This document shows, in pieces, positions 19,709 to 29,093 of a stretch of 37,851 nt of DNA. The stretch lies in the IMG/VR virus record IMGVR_UViG_3300005511_000039, positions 1 to 37,851 of that record; one strand, 5' to 3'. The first letter of the stretch is position 1; every line of letters begins with the position of its first letter. The translations under genes and the position numbers were made by a program. The notes below the pieces were generated by a model that worked only from the letters and a program-made list of their open reading frames with translations, had not been told where the DNA came from and searched no databases. The DNA is from a virus.

Positions 19709-22032
19709 GCATCGGGACCATCACCGTTGACCTCCTCGCGCGCACGGGTTCGTTCGAGACGGACCTGAACCGCTCGGCCAAGCTGGCGGAGAAGCGTGCG
19801 AAGGAGATCGACGCGGCTGTAACCAAGGCGGGTACGGCCATCGGCGTTGCGCTCGGTGCGGCAGGCGCTGCGGCGCTGGCTATGGCGAAGAACATCATCG
19901 ACGGGCTCGACGCGCTGAACGATGTAAAAGACGCCACCGGCTCCAGCATCGAGAACATCAGCGCGCTCGAGGATGTGGCGTTGCGTACCGGCACCACGCT
20001 GGACAACGTCTCCAGCATCCTCGTGAAGTTCAACAGCGCGCTGAAGGAGGCAGACGGAAAGAACGGCGTGTCCCAGGCGCTGAAGGCCATCGGCTTGGAT
20101 GCGGCCGAGCTGCGCAAGGAAGACCCGGCCGAAGCACTGCGCAAGACCGCAGTCGCCCTCACGGGCTTCGCCGATGACGGCAACAAGGCGCGGCTCGTGC
20201 AGGAGCTGTTCGGTAAGTCGATCAAGGACGCGGCGCCATTTCTGAATGACCTCGCCGAGAAGACGAAGCTGGTGGGCACGGTCAGCGCCGAGCAGGCCGC
20301 GGAAGCCGAGAAGTTCAACAAGCAGCTCTTCGACCTGCAGAAGAACTCGCTCGACGCAAAGCGCGCGCTGCTTTCCGACCTGCTGCCGGGTATCTCGCGC
20401 GTGATCGAAGAGTTCACGATCGGCCGGAAGGTCGCTGGGAGCTTCCTGGATGCGCTCCTCACGTTCGGCACCATCAACCCGTTCCGCGACCAAGCGGGCA
20501 ACATGAAGGCGCTGCGTAAGGAAATCGAAGGCCTTCAGGGTGACCGCGAGCGCTATGTGCGCTCCGGATCGGACACGCGCGCGATCGACGAAGCGCTGGC
20601 CAACAGCCAGAAGCAATACCGGTATCTGAAGGCCCTGCAACAGCGGGATGCGCTGGCCGATCAGGGCGACAACTCGGATGCGGTATCGCGCCGGTTCCTG
20701 CGCGAGCCGCCGAAGCCGACCGTCGGCGAGATCAAGACCCCGAAGGAACCCAAGGGCAAGGTCGACCACACTGCAGAGCAAGAGGCGAAGGCGCAGCTCG
20801 CCCAAGACCTTGAGGACATGAAGAAGAGCACCGCCGCGCTTGCCGGCGCCTTCGACAACGACGAGAAGATCCTGTCGGCCAAGCGCGCGGCGAGCCTGAT
20901 CAGCGATGCCGACTACTACCAGAAGAAGCGCGACATCATCATCGCGACTGGCGAAGTGGAAGAAGCCGGACTGAAAGCCGCAGTTGACCGGCTCAAGCGC
21001 GAGCAGGCCACGCTCACGGGCAAGGACGCAATCGACAACCAACGCAAGATCAATGACGCCGAGGCCGACCTGCGCAAGAGCCGCGCGGACACCGCTACGC
21101 AGTTGAAGGTCCTGAACATCGAGGCGGCCGATTCGACCAACAAGCTGGCCCAGGCCATGGCTGACGCACGCGAAGCGGCACAGTCGTTCCTTGACACCAC
21201 GAACCGCGCGCGTGCGCTGGAACTGGCCGGCATGGGGCAGGGCACCAAGCAGCGCGACTACGCCGCAGCCGTCAGCCAGATCGAGCAGACCTACGAGCAG
21301 AAGCGCCAGGACCTCGAGCGCGACCGTCGAAACGGGAAGTTCGCCGGACGGGAGGATGACTACAAGCGCGAACTCGCGCTGCTCGAGGAGTTCCAGAAGA
21401 AGTCGATCGACAGCTACGTGAACTCGTATGCGGCCATCGATGCCAAGCAGCGCGACTTTCTGCTAGGCGCATCGGAGGGGGCTCGCAACTATGCCGACGA
21501 GGCGCGCAATGCCTACAAGGAAACGGCAGACGCGGTGAAGAGCGCATTCGGCAGCATGGAGGATTCGCTTGTCGAGTTTGTGAAGACCGGCAAGGTGGAC
21601 TTCAAAGGCTTGGTGGACTCGATCATCAGTGATTTGGCTCGGCTCGTGATCCGTCAGCAAATCACTGGGCCTCTGGCAGGAGCGCTCAGCAAAGCCCTCA
21701 ACTTCAGTGGGTCAGGCGGAGGCTTCGGGACCGGAAGTGATTTCGGAAATCTGGATTTCGGCGGCTTCTTCGCGGATGGTGGCTCGCCCCCACTGGGAAA
21801 GGCATCGATCGTCGGCGAACGCGGTCCCGAGCTGTTCGTGCCCAACACGGCCGGCAAGATCATTCCGAACCACGCTTTGGGCGGCGGTGGCGGCGGTGAC
21901 ACCTACTACCAAGATTTCACCGTCGGCGATGTGGCGACGAAGAGCATGGTGGTTGAGGCGATGCAGGACGTGCAGCGCCAGACGCAGGCACGATATGCGC
22001 GGTCGCGCCGATTCGGAGGGCCCGACGCATGA
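19705..22032 (+). CDS. Tail length tape measure protein
   Basis: A 775-aa, largely helical protein that sets tail length and is ejected with the DNA. The N-terminus (TITVDLLARTGSFETDLNRS, then AIGVALGAAGAAALAMAK, a hydrophobic stretch at about residues 46-65) is typical. The central part is coiled coil rich in Ala, Lys, Glu and Asp. The C-terminus has DLARLVIRQQITGPLAGALS and the lambda-H-like GKASIVGERGPELFVPNTAG with KIIPNHA. At roughly 0.15 nm per residue this predicts a tail of about 115 nm. Confidence 0.92.
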   Translation: MSIGTITVDLLARTGSFETDLNRSAKLAEKRAKEIDAAVTKAGTAIGVALGAAGAAALAMAKNIIDGLDALNDVKDATGSSIENISALEDVALRTGTTLDNVSSILVKFNSALKEADGKNGVSQALKAIGLDAAELRKEDPAEALRKTAVALTGFADDGNKARLVQELFGKSIKDAAPFLNDLAEKTKLVGTVSAEQAAEAEKFNKQLFDLQKNSLDAKRALLSDLLPGISRVIEEFTIGRKVAGSFLDALLTFGTINPFRDQAGNMKALRKEIEGLQGDRERYVRSGSDTRAIDEALANSQKQYRYLKALQQRDALADQGDNSDAVSRRFLREPPKPTVGEIKTPKEPKGKVDHTAEQEAKAQLAQDLEDMKKSTAALAGAFDNDEKILSAKRAASLISDADYYQKKRDIIIATGEVEEAGLKAAVDRLKREQATLTGKDAIDNQRKINDAEADLRKSRADTATQLKVLNIEAADSTNKLAQAMADAREAAQSFLDTTNRARALELAGMGQGTKQRDYAAAVSQIEQTYEQKRQDLERDRRNGKFAGREDDYKRELALLEEFQKKSIDSYVNSYAAIDAKQRDFLLGASEGARNYADEARNAYKETADAVKSAFGSMEDSLVEFVKTGKVDFKGLVDSIISDLARLVIRQQITGPLAGALSKALNFSGSGGGFGTGSDFGNLDFGGFFADGGSPPLGKASIVGERGPELFVPNTAGKIIPNHALGGGGGGDTYYQDFTVGDVATKSMVVEAMQDVQRQTQARYARSRRFGGPDA

Positions 22033-22619
22033 GCGTGATCGCGGTCCCCAGCGGCCTAAAGCCCAATTCGTTTGCCATGCGCCAGCAGACGGCGCAGATC
22101 TCGTTTGCATCGCCCTACGGAGGCAGCGAGCAGGTGCTGGACATGGGCAACGAACGTTGGATGATCTCGATGTCGCTGGCAAACCGGACATTCGCCGACG
22201 CCGCACGAATCGAAGCCTTCATTGCAGCGTGCCGCGGCATGACGAACACGGTTGCGCTGTACCACTGGATTCGGAAGCAGCCGCGGGGCACCATGCGCGG
22301 CACGCCGCAGACGAACGGCGTGACGGCCGGGGCGGCGTCGATCCTGATCTACACCACGGCCGGCGCCACATTGCTGGCGGGCGACATGTTCGGCGCGGGT
22401 GGCCTGCTGTTCCAAGTCGCGGCGGACTGCGTGGCCAACGGCTCGGGCGAACTGCTCACGCCGATCGTGAACCGCGTGCGTCGTGACCTGGCGCCGCTGA
22501 CGCCTGTGGTGTGGGACAAGCCGACCGCGCCGTTCCGTCTGATCTCGAATTCGGCGGTGCAGTACATCCCTGGGTATGCGACCGAGGTCTCGCTCGACTT
22601 CGCCGAGGCTGTTGCATGA
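22029..22619 (+). CDS. Minor tail protein, probable distal tail component, 196 aa
   Basis: The gene lies between the tape measure and the DUF2163 gene, a slot usually held by the distal tail protein (DUF2460-like or an equivalent). The sequence is beta-rich: RQQTAQISFASPYGGSEQVL, MGNERWMISMSLANRTFADA, IEAFIAACRGMTNTVALYHW, and PFRLISNSAVQYIPGYATEV near the C-terminus. The mention of a covered loop length (IEAFIAACRG) is typical of tail proteins that report grid positions. I do not have a firm family name. ATGA overlaps on both sides. Confidence 0.75.
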   Translation: MSVIAVPSGLKPNSFAMRQQTAQISFASPYGGSEQVLDMGNERWMISMSLANRTFADAARIEAFIAACRGMTNTVALYHWIRKQPRGTMRGTPQTNGVTAGAASILIYTTAGATLLAGDMFGAGGLLFQVAADCVANGSGELLTPIVNRVRRDLAPLTPVVWDKPTAPFRLISNSAVQYIPGYATEVSLDFAEAVA

Positions 22620-23194
22620 GGACGCTTTCGGGGGGCGTGGTGAGCGCGCTGAATGAAAGCGTGGTCTACCTGGCGCAGTTGGTCGCCATGCAGTTTCCGA
22701 GCGTGCTGGTGGCCCTGAGCACGTCCACGCGCGACATCGTCTTCGGTGGTGTGACCTACCGCGGCGCGGCGGGCCTGGGCACGATCAACCAGATCGAAGA
22801 CTCGCCGGGCGAGATCAAGGGCCTGCAGCTCGAGATGTCCGGCGTGCCGTCCGAATACCTCGCGCTCGCGCTCTCTGACGCCACGGTGGTGCAGGGTGCC
22901 AGCCTCACGATCCGGCTCGCGATCCTGAATGCGGCCGGGCAGGTGCTCGACGCGCCCATCGACTGGGTCGGCCGCCTCGACACCATGAGCATCGAAGAGG
23001 ACGGCGACACCTGCACGGTCGGCGTGACCGCGGAGAGCTCGGCCGTTGACCTGCTGCGCGGCAACGCGCTGACCACCAGCGATTCGGACCAGCGGTTTCT
23101 GTACCCGGGCGACCTCGCCTTCCAGTACGTCATTCCGCAGCAGAACGTCCCGATCGTCTGGCCCACCAAGCAGTACTACATCGACAGCCGATGA
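22616..23194 (+). CDS. DUF2163-type minor tail protein
   Basis: A 192-aa protein with the layout of DUF2163/BR0599-like tail-tip hub proteins. Diagnostic segments are YLAQLVAMQFPSVLVALSTS, DIVFGGVTYRGAAGLGTINQ, IEDSPGEIKGLQLEMSGVPS, then DWVGRLDTMSIEEDGDTCTV and the C-terminal DQRFLYPGDLAFQYVIPQQN, where family members end with a RR.P.DLF-like segment. The frame is open upstream; the ATG at 22616 overlaps the previous stop. Confidence 0.83.
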   Translation: MRTLSGGVVSALNESVVYLAQLVAMQFPSVLVALSTSTRDIVFGGVTYRGAAGLGTINQIEDSPGEIKGLQLEMSGVPSEYLALALSDATVVQGASLTIRLAILNAAGQVLDAPIDWVGRLDTMSIEEDGDTCTVGVTAESSAVDLLRGNALTTSDSDQRFLYPGDLAFQYVIPQQNVPIVWPTKQYYIDSR

Positions 23195-23589
23195 ACAGAC
23201 TTCCCGACTGGCAGACCCGCTTCTCCGACTTCGGCAAGGCGCGCGCACGGATGCCCTTTGCATGGGGCTCGAACGACTGCTGCAGCTTCGCGGCAGCCTC
23301 GGTACAGGCCATCACCGGGCGCAATCCGATGGCCGGCGTTGCGGCCTATGACACCGAGGCGGGTGCCGCCCGACTGATCCTTCGCGCGGGCAACCTTCGC
23401 GCGCTCGCAAGCCAGTACCTCGGCGATCCGGTGCCGCCGGCGCTCGCCGCCGTCGGCGACGTGGTCCTCGTGATCAACGAGGGCCGCGAAGCGCTGGGAG
23501 TGTGCAACGGCGTGAACGTCATTGGTCCCGGCCCGGCCGGCATCGACGTGCTCGGCATCGATGCTGCGATTGCAGCCTGGAAGGTGTAG
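23191..23589 (+). CDS. NlpC/P60-like (DUF6950-type) tail-tip peptidase
   Basis: A 132-aa protein whose motif PFAWGSNDCCSFAAASVQAI carries the catalytic-type Cys. The downstream GDVVLVINEGREALGVCNG would supply the strand normally bearing the His, but no clear His is present there, so activity is uncertain. In related phages and gene transfer agents the order DUF2460, DUF2163, NlpC/P60, host-specificity protein is conserved, and the peptidase helps penetrate peptidoglycan. It overlaps the previous gene by ATGA. Confidence 0.78.
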   Translation: MNRLPDWQTRFSDFGKARARMPFAWGSNDCCSFAAASVQAITGRNPMAGVAAYDTEAGAARLILRAGNLRALASQYLGDPVPPALAAVGDVVLVINEGREALGVCNGVNVIGPGPAGIDVLGIDAAIAAWKV

Positions 23590-26500
23590 ATGCCAACATT
23601 CATCGCCCCTGTCGTTGGTTGGGCACTTGGCCTCGAGGCGACCGCTGCAATCGTGGTCGGGATCTCCTACGCGATCTCGCTCGTCGGCACGCTGGCGCTG
23701 AGCAGCTACCAGAAAAGCAAGGCGGAGCGCACTGCGCGCGCGGCCTTCGACGCTGCCCAGGTAGACCGGCTGGTGAACATCGCAACGACCGTAGCGCCGC
23801 GCGAGCTGGTGCTCGGCCGCACCCGCAAGGGCGGTCACATCTTCTTCAGGTCGAGCGTGGGCCAGTACAAAGAGCTGTTCATCATGTGCGTGGCCTTGGC
23901 CTCGCACGAGATCGACGGCATCGAGCAGATCTACCTGAACGACCAGCCCGTCGACATCAACGATCAGGGGCAGGTGACGACGGCGCCCTATGGGCGGGCT
24001 GCGACGATCAGCGCCACCAAGCAATCCGCGTCGACGACCATCGTTTTGGACTTCGATCCGCTGCCCGGCTCGGTTTCAGCCTACGAAGGACCAACCCCGT
24101 TTCAGGTCGGGCACGAAGTCGAATGCAGCGTCAACGGCCGGGTGGTGACCATCATCAACCCGCTGCCCGGCTGGTACTTCACCGTGAGCTACCAGTACTC
24201 CGGCTTCAACTCGTTCGTGAACATCCGGTGGCACCTCGGCTCGCCCGACCAGACGGCCGACGGCGGCATGACCGCGATGCTGCCCGGCGTCTGGACGTGG
24301 GACCACCGCGCACGCGGCGTCGCCTACCTGGTGTGCCAGTTCGCGTACAACGACGGCGCCTTGCCGTCCGGTATCCCCACCGTCACCGCGCGTCTGCGCG
24401 GCGCCCAGATCTACGACCCGCGCCTGGGCGGCGTGGCGTTCTCCGAGAACCCCGCGCTGATGATGCGACATGTGCTGACGCATCCTCAGTTCGGCAAGCG
24501 CACGAGTGTGGCGCTGTCGGAGGAGCTGCGCATCATGGCCGCGGCCAACGCCTGCGACACGCCCATCGCCTACGACGGCAACAACCTGGTGCCGATGTAC
24601 CGCGCCTGTGGTGTTTTCCTGTTCGGTGCACCAGCACGCGATCTGTTCGAGGACCTTGCGCGGGCCATGGGCGGCGAGTGGGGCTATGCGGCGGGCGAGC
24701 TTTTCCTGCGCGCCGGGGTCTACCAGTTGCCGGTGATGGATCTGGGTGAGGCCGACTTGGCCGTGGTGCAGCGGTCGAACGACGGCGCAGCCTCGCAGAA
24801 CTCGATCAAGATCAGCCCGCACCTGCCGCGCAACGAGAAGTTCAACACGGTGGCGATTCGCATCTGGGATCAGGCGGCGAACTACATCGAGACGCCAATC
24901 ACGCCCTTCAGGGCCGATGCCTTGGTGGCCGCCGACGGCGCGGAGTTGTCGCAGGAAGTGACGATGACGGCCGTTTTCTTCGCGCCTCAGGCCTTCCACA
25001 TTGCCGGCATCATGCTGCGCGACAGCCGCGATCCGATGGTCGTGAATCTGCCGTTCAAGATGAAAGCCTACCCGCTCGAGTTGTTCGACGGCGTGCGGCT
25101 GAACTTGTCGCGCTTCGGGTTTTCGAACAAGGAGTTCCGGATCATCGGCCGGAACTTCTCGCCCGGCATCGTGTGGCTGACGCTCAAGGAGACGACGGCG
25201 GCGATCTTCGCCTATGGCGCCGGCTTTGTGCCCGGCGGCTACGCGCCGAACACTGATCTCCCGCAGCCCTGGGACATCCACCCGCCGACGATCCTGTCGG
25301 TCAGCAGCGGCGAGGGTGAGCTGGTGGTGCAGAGCGACGGCACCATCCTGAACGGCGTGCGCGTGACCTGGGCACCGATCGCGGACAAGTCGATTCTCGA
25401 GGGTGGGACGGTCGAGTTGGATGTCCGCCTGCTGCCAGATGGCGCCTGGTCCCGTTACAGCGCGCCGGGAGATGCGACGGAACTCAAGTTCACGGGGGTC
25501 GCTGATCTCGCGATGATCCTGATTCGGGCGCGCACGCGCAACAGCCTGACGGCCAGCGACTGGGGCACGCAGGTGCAGCACCAGGTCATCGGAAAGACCG
25601 AGCCGCCGCCCGACATCCAGAACCTGTCCATCGCGGGGAGCGTGCTGTCGTGGTCGCTGCCGCGGCGCGTGCCGGATCTGGCCGGCTTCGTCTTCCGCTT
25701 CCACTACGGCAGTAACGTCGACTGGGGCACGGCCGCGCCACTGCATACCGGGCTGATCACCGCGAGCCCATGGGAGCCGGAGACGCGGCCCGGCGGCGTG
25801 GTCACGATCATGGGCAAGGCCCAGGACACCAGCGGCAACCAGTCGAAGACGGCCGGCGTGATCGTGATGAACCTGGGCGACCCGCCGATCGCCAACGTGG
25901 TGGAAACCTGGGACTTCGACGCGCTGGGCTGGCCGAACGCGCCGGGCCTGCAGATCGGATGGACACTGGTCGTCGGCAAGCCCTCGGCGATCGCGCTCGA
26001 TTCGCTCTACGGCACCGACAACCAGAGTTTCTATGGCCAGGACGGCGAACCCTTCTACGATGCCGGCGCCTACGGGCAAATGGTATTCGTGACGAACGAG
26101 ATCGCGGTCAACAAGGCGCTGGCCGGATTGGTCATGACGCTGGAGATCGAGGCTCAGGGCACCGACCTGACGGTCGAATACCGGCTCGCCGGACCCACGC
26201 CGATGTACGGCGCCGACGACGCTCCCTTCTACGGCGCGGATGCGGATCCGTTCTACGACCCGCCGGGCGAGTGGCAGCCGTGGCCTGGCCAGCTGATCGC
26301 CGCGAACGAGATTTACCAGTTCCGCGTGACCATCGGCGCCGGCGTGGAGCAGGGCGTGCTGCAGGAGATGTTCCTGACCATCGACGCGCCCGACATGAGG
26401 GAGGTCCTGTCCGATGTTCCCGTCGCGGCAGGCGGCACGCTCATCCCCTACACGAAGCCCTTCACCAAGATCGCCGCGATTCAGGTGACGGTGCAGGCGA

Positions 26501-26628
26501 ACGGCAGCGGTGCCGTCGGCGAACAGGTCGACAAGACCAACAACCTGGCCCCCGTGGTCAAGCTCGTGAACTCGGCAGGAACACCAGTCAGCGGCGCCAC
26601 CGCCGACATCACCCTCGAAGGCTACTAG
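23590..26628 (+). CDS. Tail tip/host specificity protein (gpJ-like), 1012 aa
   Basis: The largest tail gene. A hydrophobic N-terminus (about residues 5-40) is followed by a conserved tip core: TVAPRELVLGRTRKGGHIFF, FIMCVALASHEIDGIEQIYL, then RGVAYLVCQFAYNDGALPSG and ENPALMMRHVLTHPQFGKRT. The centre is the baseplate-hub-like region. The C-terminal half has fibronectin-III-like segments (IQNLSIAGSVLSWSLPRRVP) and a Tyr/Phe repeat region (SFYGQDGEPFYD, then PMYGADDAPFYGADADPFYD). It probably contacts the host receptor. It starts immediately after the preceding stop. Confidence 0.9.
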   Translation: MPTFIAPVVGWALGLEATAAIVVGISYAISLVGTLALSSYQKSKAERTARAAFDAAQVDRLVNIATTVAPRELVLGRTRKGGHIFFRSSVGQYKELFIMCVALASHEIDGIEQIYLNDQPVDINDQGQVTTAPYGRAATISATKQSASTTIVLDFDPLPGSVSAYEGPTPFQVGHEVECSVNGRVVTIINPLPGWYFTVSYQYSGFNSFVNIRWHLGSPDQTADGGMTAMLPGVWTWDHRARGVAYLVCQFAYNDGALPSGIPTVTARLRGAQIYDPRLGGVAFSENPALMMRHVLTHPQFGKRTSVALSEELRIMAAANACDTPIAYDGNNLVPMYRACGVFLFGAPARDLFEDLARAMGGEWGYAAGELFLRAGVYQLPVMDLGEADLAVVQRSNDGAASQNSIKISPHLPRNEKFNTVAIRIWDQAANYIETPITPFRADALVAADGAELSQEVTMTAVFFAPQAFHIAGIMLRDSRDPMVVNLPFKMKAYPLELFDGVRLNLSRFGFSNKEFRIIGRNFSPGIVWLTLKETTAAIFAYGAGFVPGGYAPNTDLPQPWDIHPPTILSVSSGEGELVVQSDGTILNGVRVTWAPIADKSILEGGTVELDVRLLPDGAWSRYSAPGDATELKFTGVADLAMILIRARTRNSLTASDWGTQVQHQVIGKTEPPPDIQNLSIAGSVLSWSLPRRVPDLAGFVFRFHYGSNVDWGTAAPLHTGLITASPWEPETRPGGVVTIMGKAQDTSGNQSKTAGVIVMNLGDPPIANVVETWDFDALGWPNAPGLQIGWTLVVGKPSAIALDSLYGTDNQSFYGQDGEPFYDAGAYGQMVFVTNEIAVNKALAGLVMTLEIEAQGTDLTVEYRLAGPTPMYGADDAPFYGADADPFYDPPGEWQPWPGQLIAANEIYQFRVTIGAGVEQGVLQEMFLTIDAPDMREVLSDVPVAAGGTLIPYTKPFTKIAAIQVTVQANGSGAVGEQVDKTNNLAPVVKLVNSAGTPVSGATADITLEGY

Positions 26629-26649
26629 CCCTCATCACTTCGACCTTCG

Positions 26650-26672
26650 GGCCACCTTCGGGTGGCCTTTTT
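26650..26672 (+). terminator. Hairpin plus T5 between tail tip and fibre genes
   Basis: GGCCACC/GGTGGCC closed by a stable TTCG tetraloop and followed by TTTTT. A strong-looking rho-independent site inside the late operon. Confidence 0.75.
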
Positions 26673-26691
26673 CATTTCTGAAAGGCAAACC

Positions 26692-27618
26692 ATGGCCGCA
26701 CCTCCCGCCCTAACCGAACTGGCAGACACCTACCCGCTGCCGTCGAATGCCACTTTCAAGGCCGGCATCACCAAGTTCCTGAACTACGCGAAGGGGCTGC
26801 TCGGCGCCACCGGCGACGCGGCCGAGGCACGAGATGCACTCGGCATCGGCCCGCTGATCTCGTATCGGAACCTGATCGTCAACGGCTCGGGCCAATTCAA
26901 TCAGCGGGTGTATGTCTCGGGCACGCCTACCACCGTCGCCAACCAGGTGACGCTGGACCGCTGGCGCGTCGTGGTGTCGGGGCAGAGCCTGGTCTTCGGT
27001 GCCGGTGCGCAAGGGCAGGGCCGCACGATCACGTTCCCGGCCGGCGGTGCAGATCAAGTCTTCGAGGCGCCCTTGATGCGGGGCGGCGTCTACACCCTCT
27101 CGTGGACCGGGACCGCGACCGCGACGGTGAACGGCGTGGCCATCGCCAACGGAGGCCAGACCGCGGCACTGCCGGCCTACAGCGCGGCGACGGTGCGGAT
27201 GATCGGCGGCACCGGCGAAGAGATCCAGTTCGAACGCGGCAGCGTGAAGACGCCGGTGGAGCAGCGCCCTCCCGCGGTCGAACTGCTGCTGTGCCAGCGT
27301 GACTACGCGAAGAGCTACGCGATCGGCACTGCACCGCTGTCCGCCGTTCAGCCGGGTCGGTACTGGTTTGCAGGCAACGTCGCTGCATCGCTCAACGGTC
27401 GGGTGAACTTTCCGGTTCCCATGCGCGCGGCACCCTCGGTGACGCTGTACGACCAGAACGGCAACGTCAACAGTGCGCTCGGATTCGCGTCCGCTGGCAC
27501 GTCCACCTCCCGCGGGGCAGGCGCGGTGCTCATCACCGACCGAGGTTTCGAGGTCAACGCAAGCGCGTCGACCGATGTCGCAATCGCAGGCCACTGGGTG
27601 GCAGCAACGGGGTTCTGA
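26692..27618 (+). CDS. Tail fibre / receptor-binding protein, 308 aa
   Basis: The N-terminal 70 residues (LPSNATFKAGITKFLNYAKG, then AAEARDALGIGPL) form the attachment part common to phage fibres. Next is RNLIVNGSGQFNQRVYVSG, a TLDRWRV segment and IQFERGSVKTPVEQRPPAVE followed by LLLCQRDYAKSY. This series is characteristic of fibre domains carrying a jelly-roll, carbohydrate-binding-like module. The end (VAIAGHWVAATGF) is beta-rich. The start at 26692 follows GAAAGGC; the frame is open upstream. Confidence 0.85.
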   Translation: MAAPPALTELADTYPLPSNATFKAGITKFLNYAKGLLGATGDAAEARDALGIGPLISYRNLIVNGSGQFNQRVYVSGTPTTVANQVTLDRWRVVVSGQSLVFGAGAQGQGRTITFPAGGADQVFEAPLMRGGVYTLSWTGTATATVNGVAIANGGQTAALPAYSAATVRMIGGTGEEIQFERGSVKTPVEQRPPAVELLLCQRDYAKSYAIGTAPLSAVQPGRYWFAGNVAASLNGRVNFPVPMRAAPSVTLYDQNGNVNSALGFASAGTSTSRGAGAVLITDRGFEVNASASTDVAIAGHWVAATGF

Positions 27619-27621
27619 ACC

Positions 27622-28038
27622 ATGTACACACTTTTTCCCACCTACGTGCGCAACGATGTCGACGGGATGCAGATCCCGTTCGACGAAGGCAACGCCTTCT
27701 ATCTCGACTTCCTCGAGTGGTGCAAGGACCATGAACCGGCGGTGCCGGCCGGGCCCACGCTCGCGGAGCGCGCGAGGGTGCTGCTGGCCGGCGTCGATGG
27801 CCACCTGAACGCAACGGCCCAGGCGAAGGGTTACGACAGCATCTTGAGCGCTTCGGTGCGCGCGGCGCTGCCGGACAGCCCGTTCCATGCGGAGGGCGTC
27901 GCCTTCGGCACCTGGATGGATCAGGTCTACGCGACCTGCTACCAGCTGATGGCGGCGGTGCAGGCAGGCGACGCTGAAGAGCCGACGCTCGAGCAGCTGA
28001 TCGCGATTCTGCCGGCGGCGCCGGTGTTCGAGAACTGA
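27622..28038 (+). CDS. Fibre-associated protein, possible fibre assembly chaperone, 138 aa
   Basis: It lies 3 nt after the fibre gene. The N-terminus (YTLFPTYVRNDVDGMQIPFD) is beta-like and the rest helical (LAERARVLLAGVDGHLNATA, then FGTWMDQVYATCYQLMAAVQ). Small helical proteins in this position frequently act as fibre assembly or cap proteins, but the family is not recognised. No signal peptide. Confidence 0.65.
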   Translation: MYTLFPTYVRNDVDGMQIPFDEGNAFYLDFLEWCKDHEPAVPAGPTLAERARVLLAGVDGHLNATAQAKGYDSILSASVRAALPDSPFHAEGVAFGTWMDQVYATCYQLMAAVQAGDAEEPTLEQLIAILPAAPVFEN

Positions 28039-28053
28039 TCGAAAGGCAGGACC

Positions 28054-28593
28054 ATGTCCATCCAGATAGACACCCCCGAGAAGCTGGCCGAATGGGTGAA
28101 GCGTGCTCCCTCGATCACGCTGTCGCCGCTTGCGCGTGCGCAGAAGGAAATCCGCATGTACCAGGCAGCGGCAGTGATCATCGTGTTGCTGCTGGTGATC
28201 GAGCCACAGCTGTACCTGTACGACGTGCAGGAATCACTGATCTACCGGGTCGCCAAGCTGGCGCCGTCGCCGTACATGGTGACCGGGCTGTTCACGGCCG
28301 GGCTGCTGGCCTGCTTGCCACATCTATGCACGCTGATCGCTATCCCTTCGAAGCTAGGCCTGTACTGGCCGCGCATCGTCGCAGCGGGGGGGTGCTTCCT
28401 GATTTCGGTGACGTGGATCTACCTCGCAAACCTCGCGGGGCCGTTGGATCTCGGCTCACTCAGTGGCTCCTACCTAGTGCGATCTGCCGTCACGGTGGTC
28501 ATCGGCATCTTCTACGCCTACTCGGTGAATTCGCAACAAGCACGAGAACGGGCGGAAAAGCACGCCGAGAAAGAACAGGAACCCGCACGATGA
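28054..28593 (+). CDS. Four-helix membrane protein in the lysis cassette, 179 aa
   Basis: After a soluble N-terminus of about 33 residues come four hydrophobic helices, near residues 36-52, 73-98, 108-128 and 140-158 (VIIVLLLVIEPQLYLYDV, then GLFTAGLLACLPHLCTLIA, CFLISVTWIYLANLAG and AVTVVIGIFYAYSVN). The tail is charged (ERAEKHAEKEQEPAR). It is coupled to the next membrane protein (ATGA). It could be a holin, antiholin or conversion protein. GAAAGGCAGG precedes the start. No family name is certain. Confidence 0.7.
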   Translation: MSIQIDTPEKLAEWVKRAPSITLSPLARAQKEIRMYQAAAVIIVLLLVIEPQLYLYDVQESLIYRVAKLAPSPYMVTGLFTAGLLACLPHLCTLIAIPSKLGLYWPRIVAAGGCFLISVTWIYLANLAGPLDLGSLSGSYLVRSAVTVVIGIFYAYSVNSQQARERAEKHAEKEQEPAR

Positions 28594-29093
28594 ACAAGAC
28601 CTTTTCCTGGGCCGCCGCCGCGTGGCTCCTTGCGTACAGCGCGGTCTGCTACGCAAACACGACGCTCGCTCAGGACGTTCTGGCGTTCGACTGGATCTCG
28701 CTGGGGCTGGCCGGAGCCGCGGGCCTGCTCGGCGGCATCGGCCGCACGATGGTCACCATGATGAGCTTCAAGGCGCTGGTCGGTGACCTGAAGTTCGTTC
28801 TCGCGAAAGACATGCTGGTCGCCGTGGTCGGCGGTGTCTTCGCGCTGATCTGCGTGGAGGCCTGGAACTCGGCCGCCGATGCGATGAAGCAGATCGATCT
28901 CGTGAGTCTGCCGCAGATCACGCGTGGGTGGCGCATCTGGATCCTCGTGGTGGCGGGCGCCTCACGTGGCCGCTGGCTAGGCGTGGTGGACAAGTTCGTC
29001 ACCGACGCAATCGACAACGCGCGAGCGAAGGTGCGCAACGGCGCGCCCGCAGATCCTGCTGTCAGCGACGTGGTTCCACTGGGAGATAAATGA
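28590..29093 (+). CDS. Putative holin, LydA-like, 167 aa
   Basis: Three hydrophobic segments: the N-terminus (FSWAAAAWLLAYSAVCYANT), a central helix (ISLGLAGAAGLLGGIGRTMV) and another at about residues 72-92 (DMLVAVVGGVFALICVEAW). A short helix follows near 115 and then a charged tail. The arrangement, and the place directly before the endolysin with ATGA overlap, fit a LydA/holin-3 type phage holin that permeabilises the inner membrane at lysis. The assignment is by topology and position. Confidence 0.75.
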   Translation: MNKTFSWAAAAWLLAYSAVCYANTTLAQDVLAFDWISLGLAGAAGLLGGIGRTMVTMMSFKALVGDLKFVLAKDMLVAVVGGVFALICVEAWNSAADAMKQIDLVSLPQITRGWRIWILVVAGASRGRWLGVVDKFVTDAIDNARAKVRNGAPADPAVSDVVPLGDK

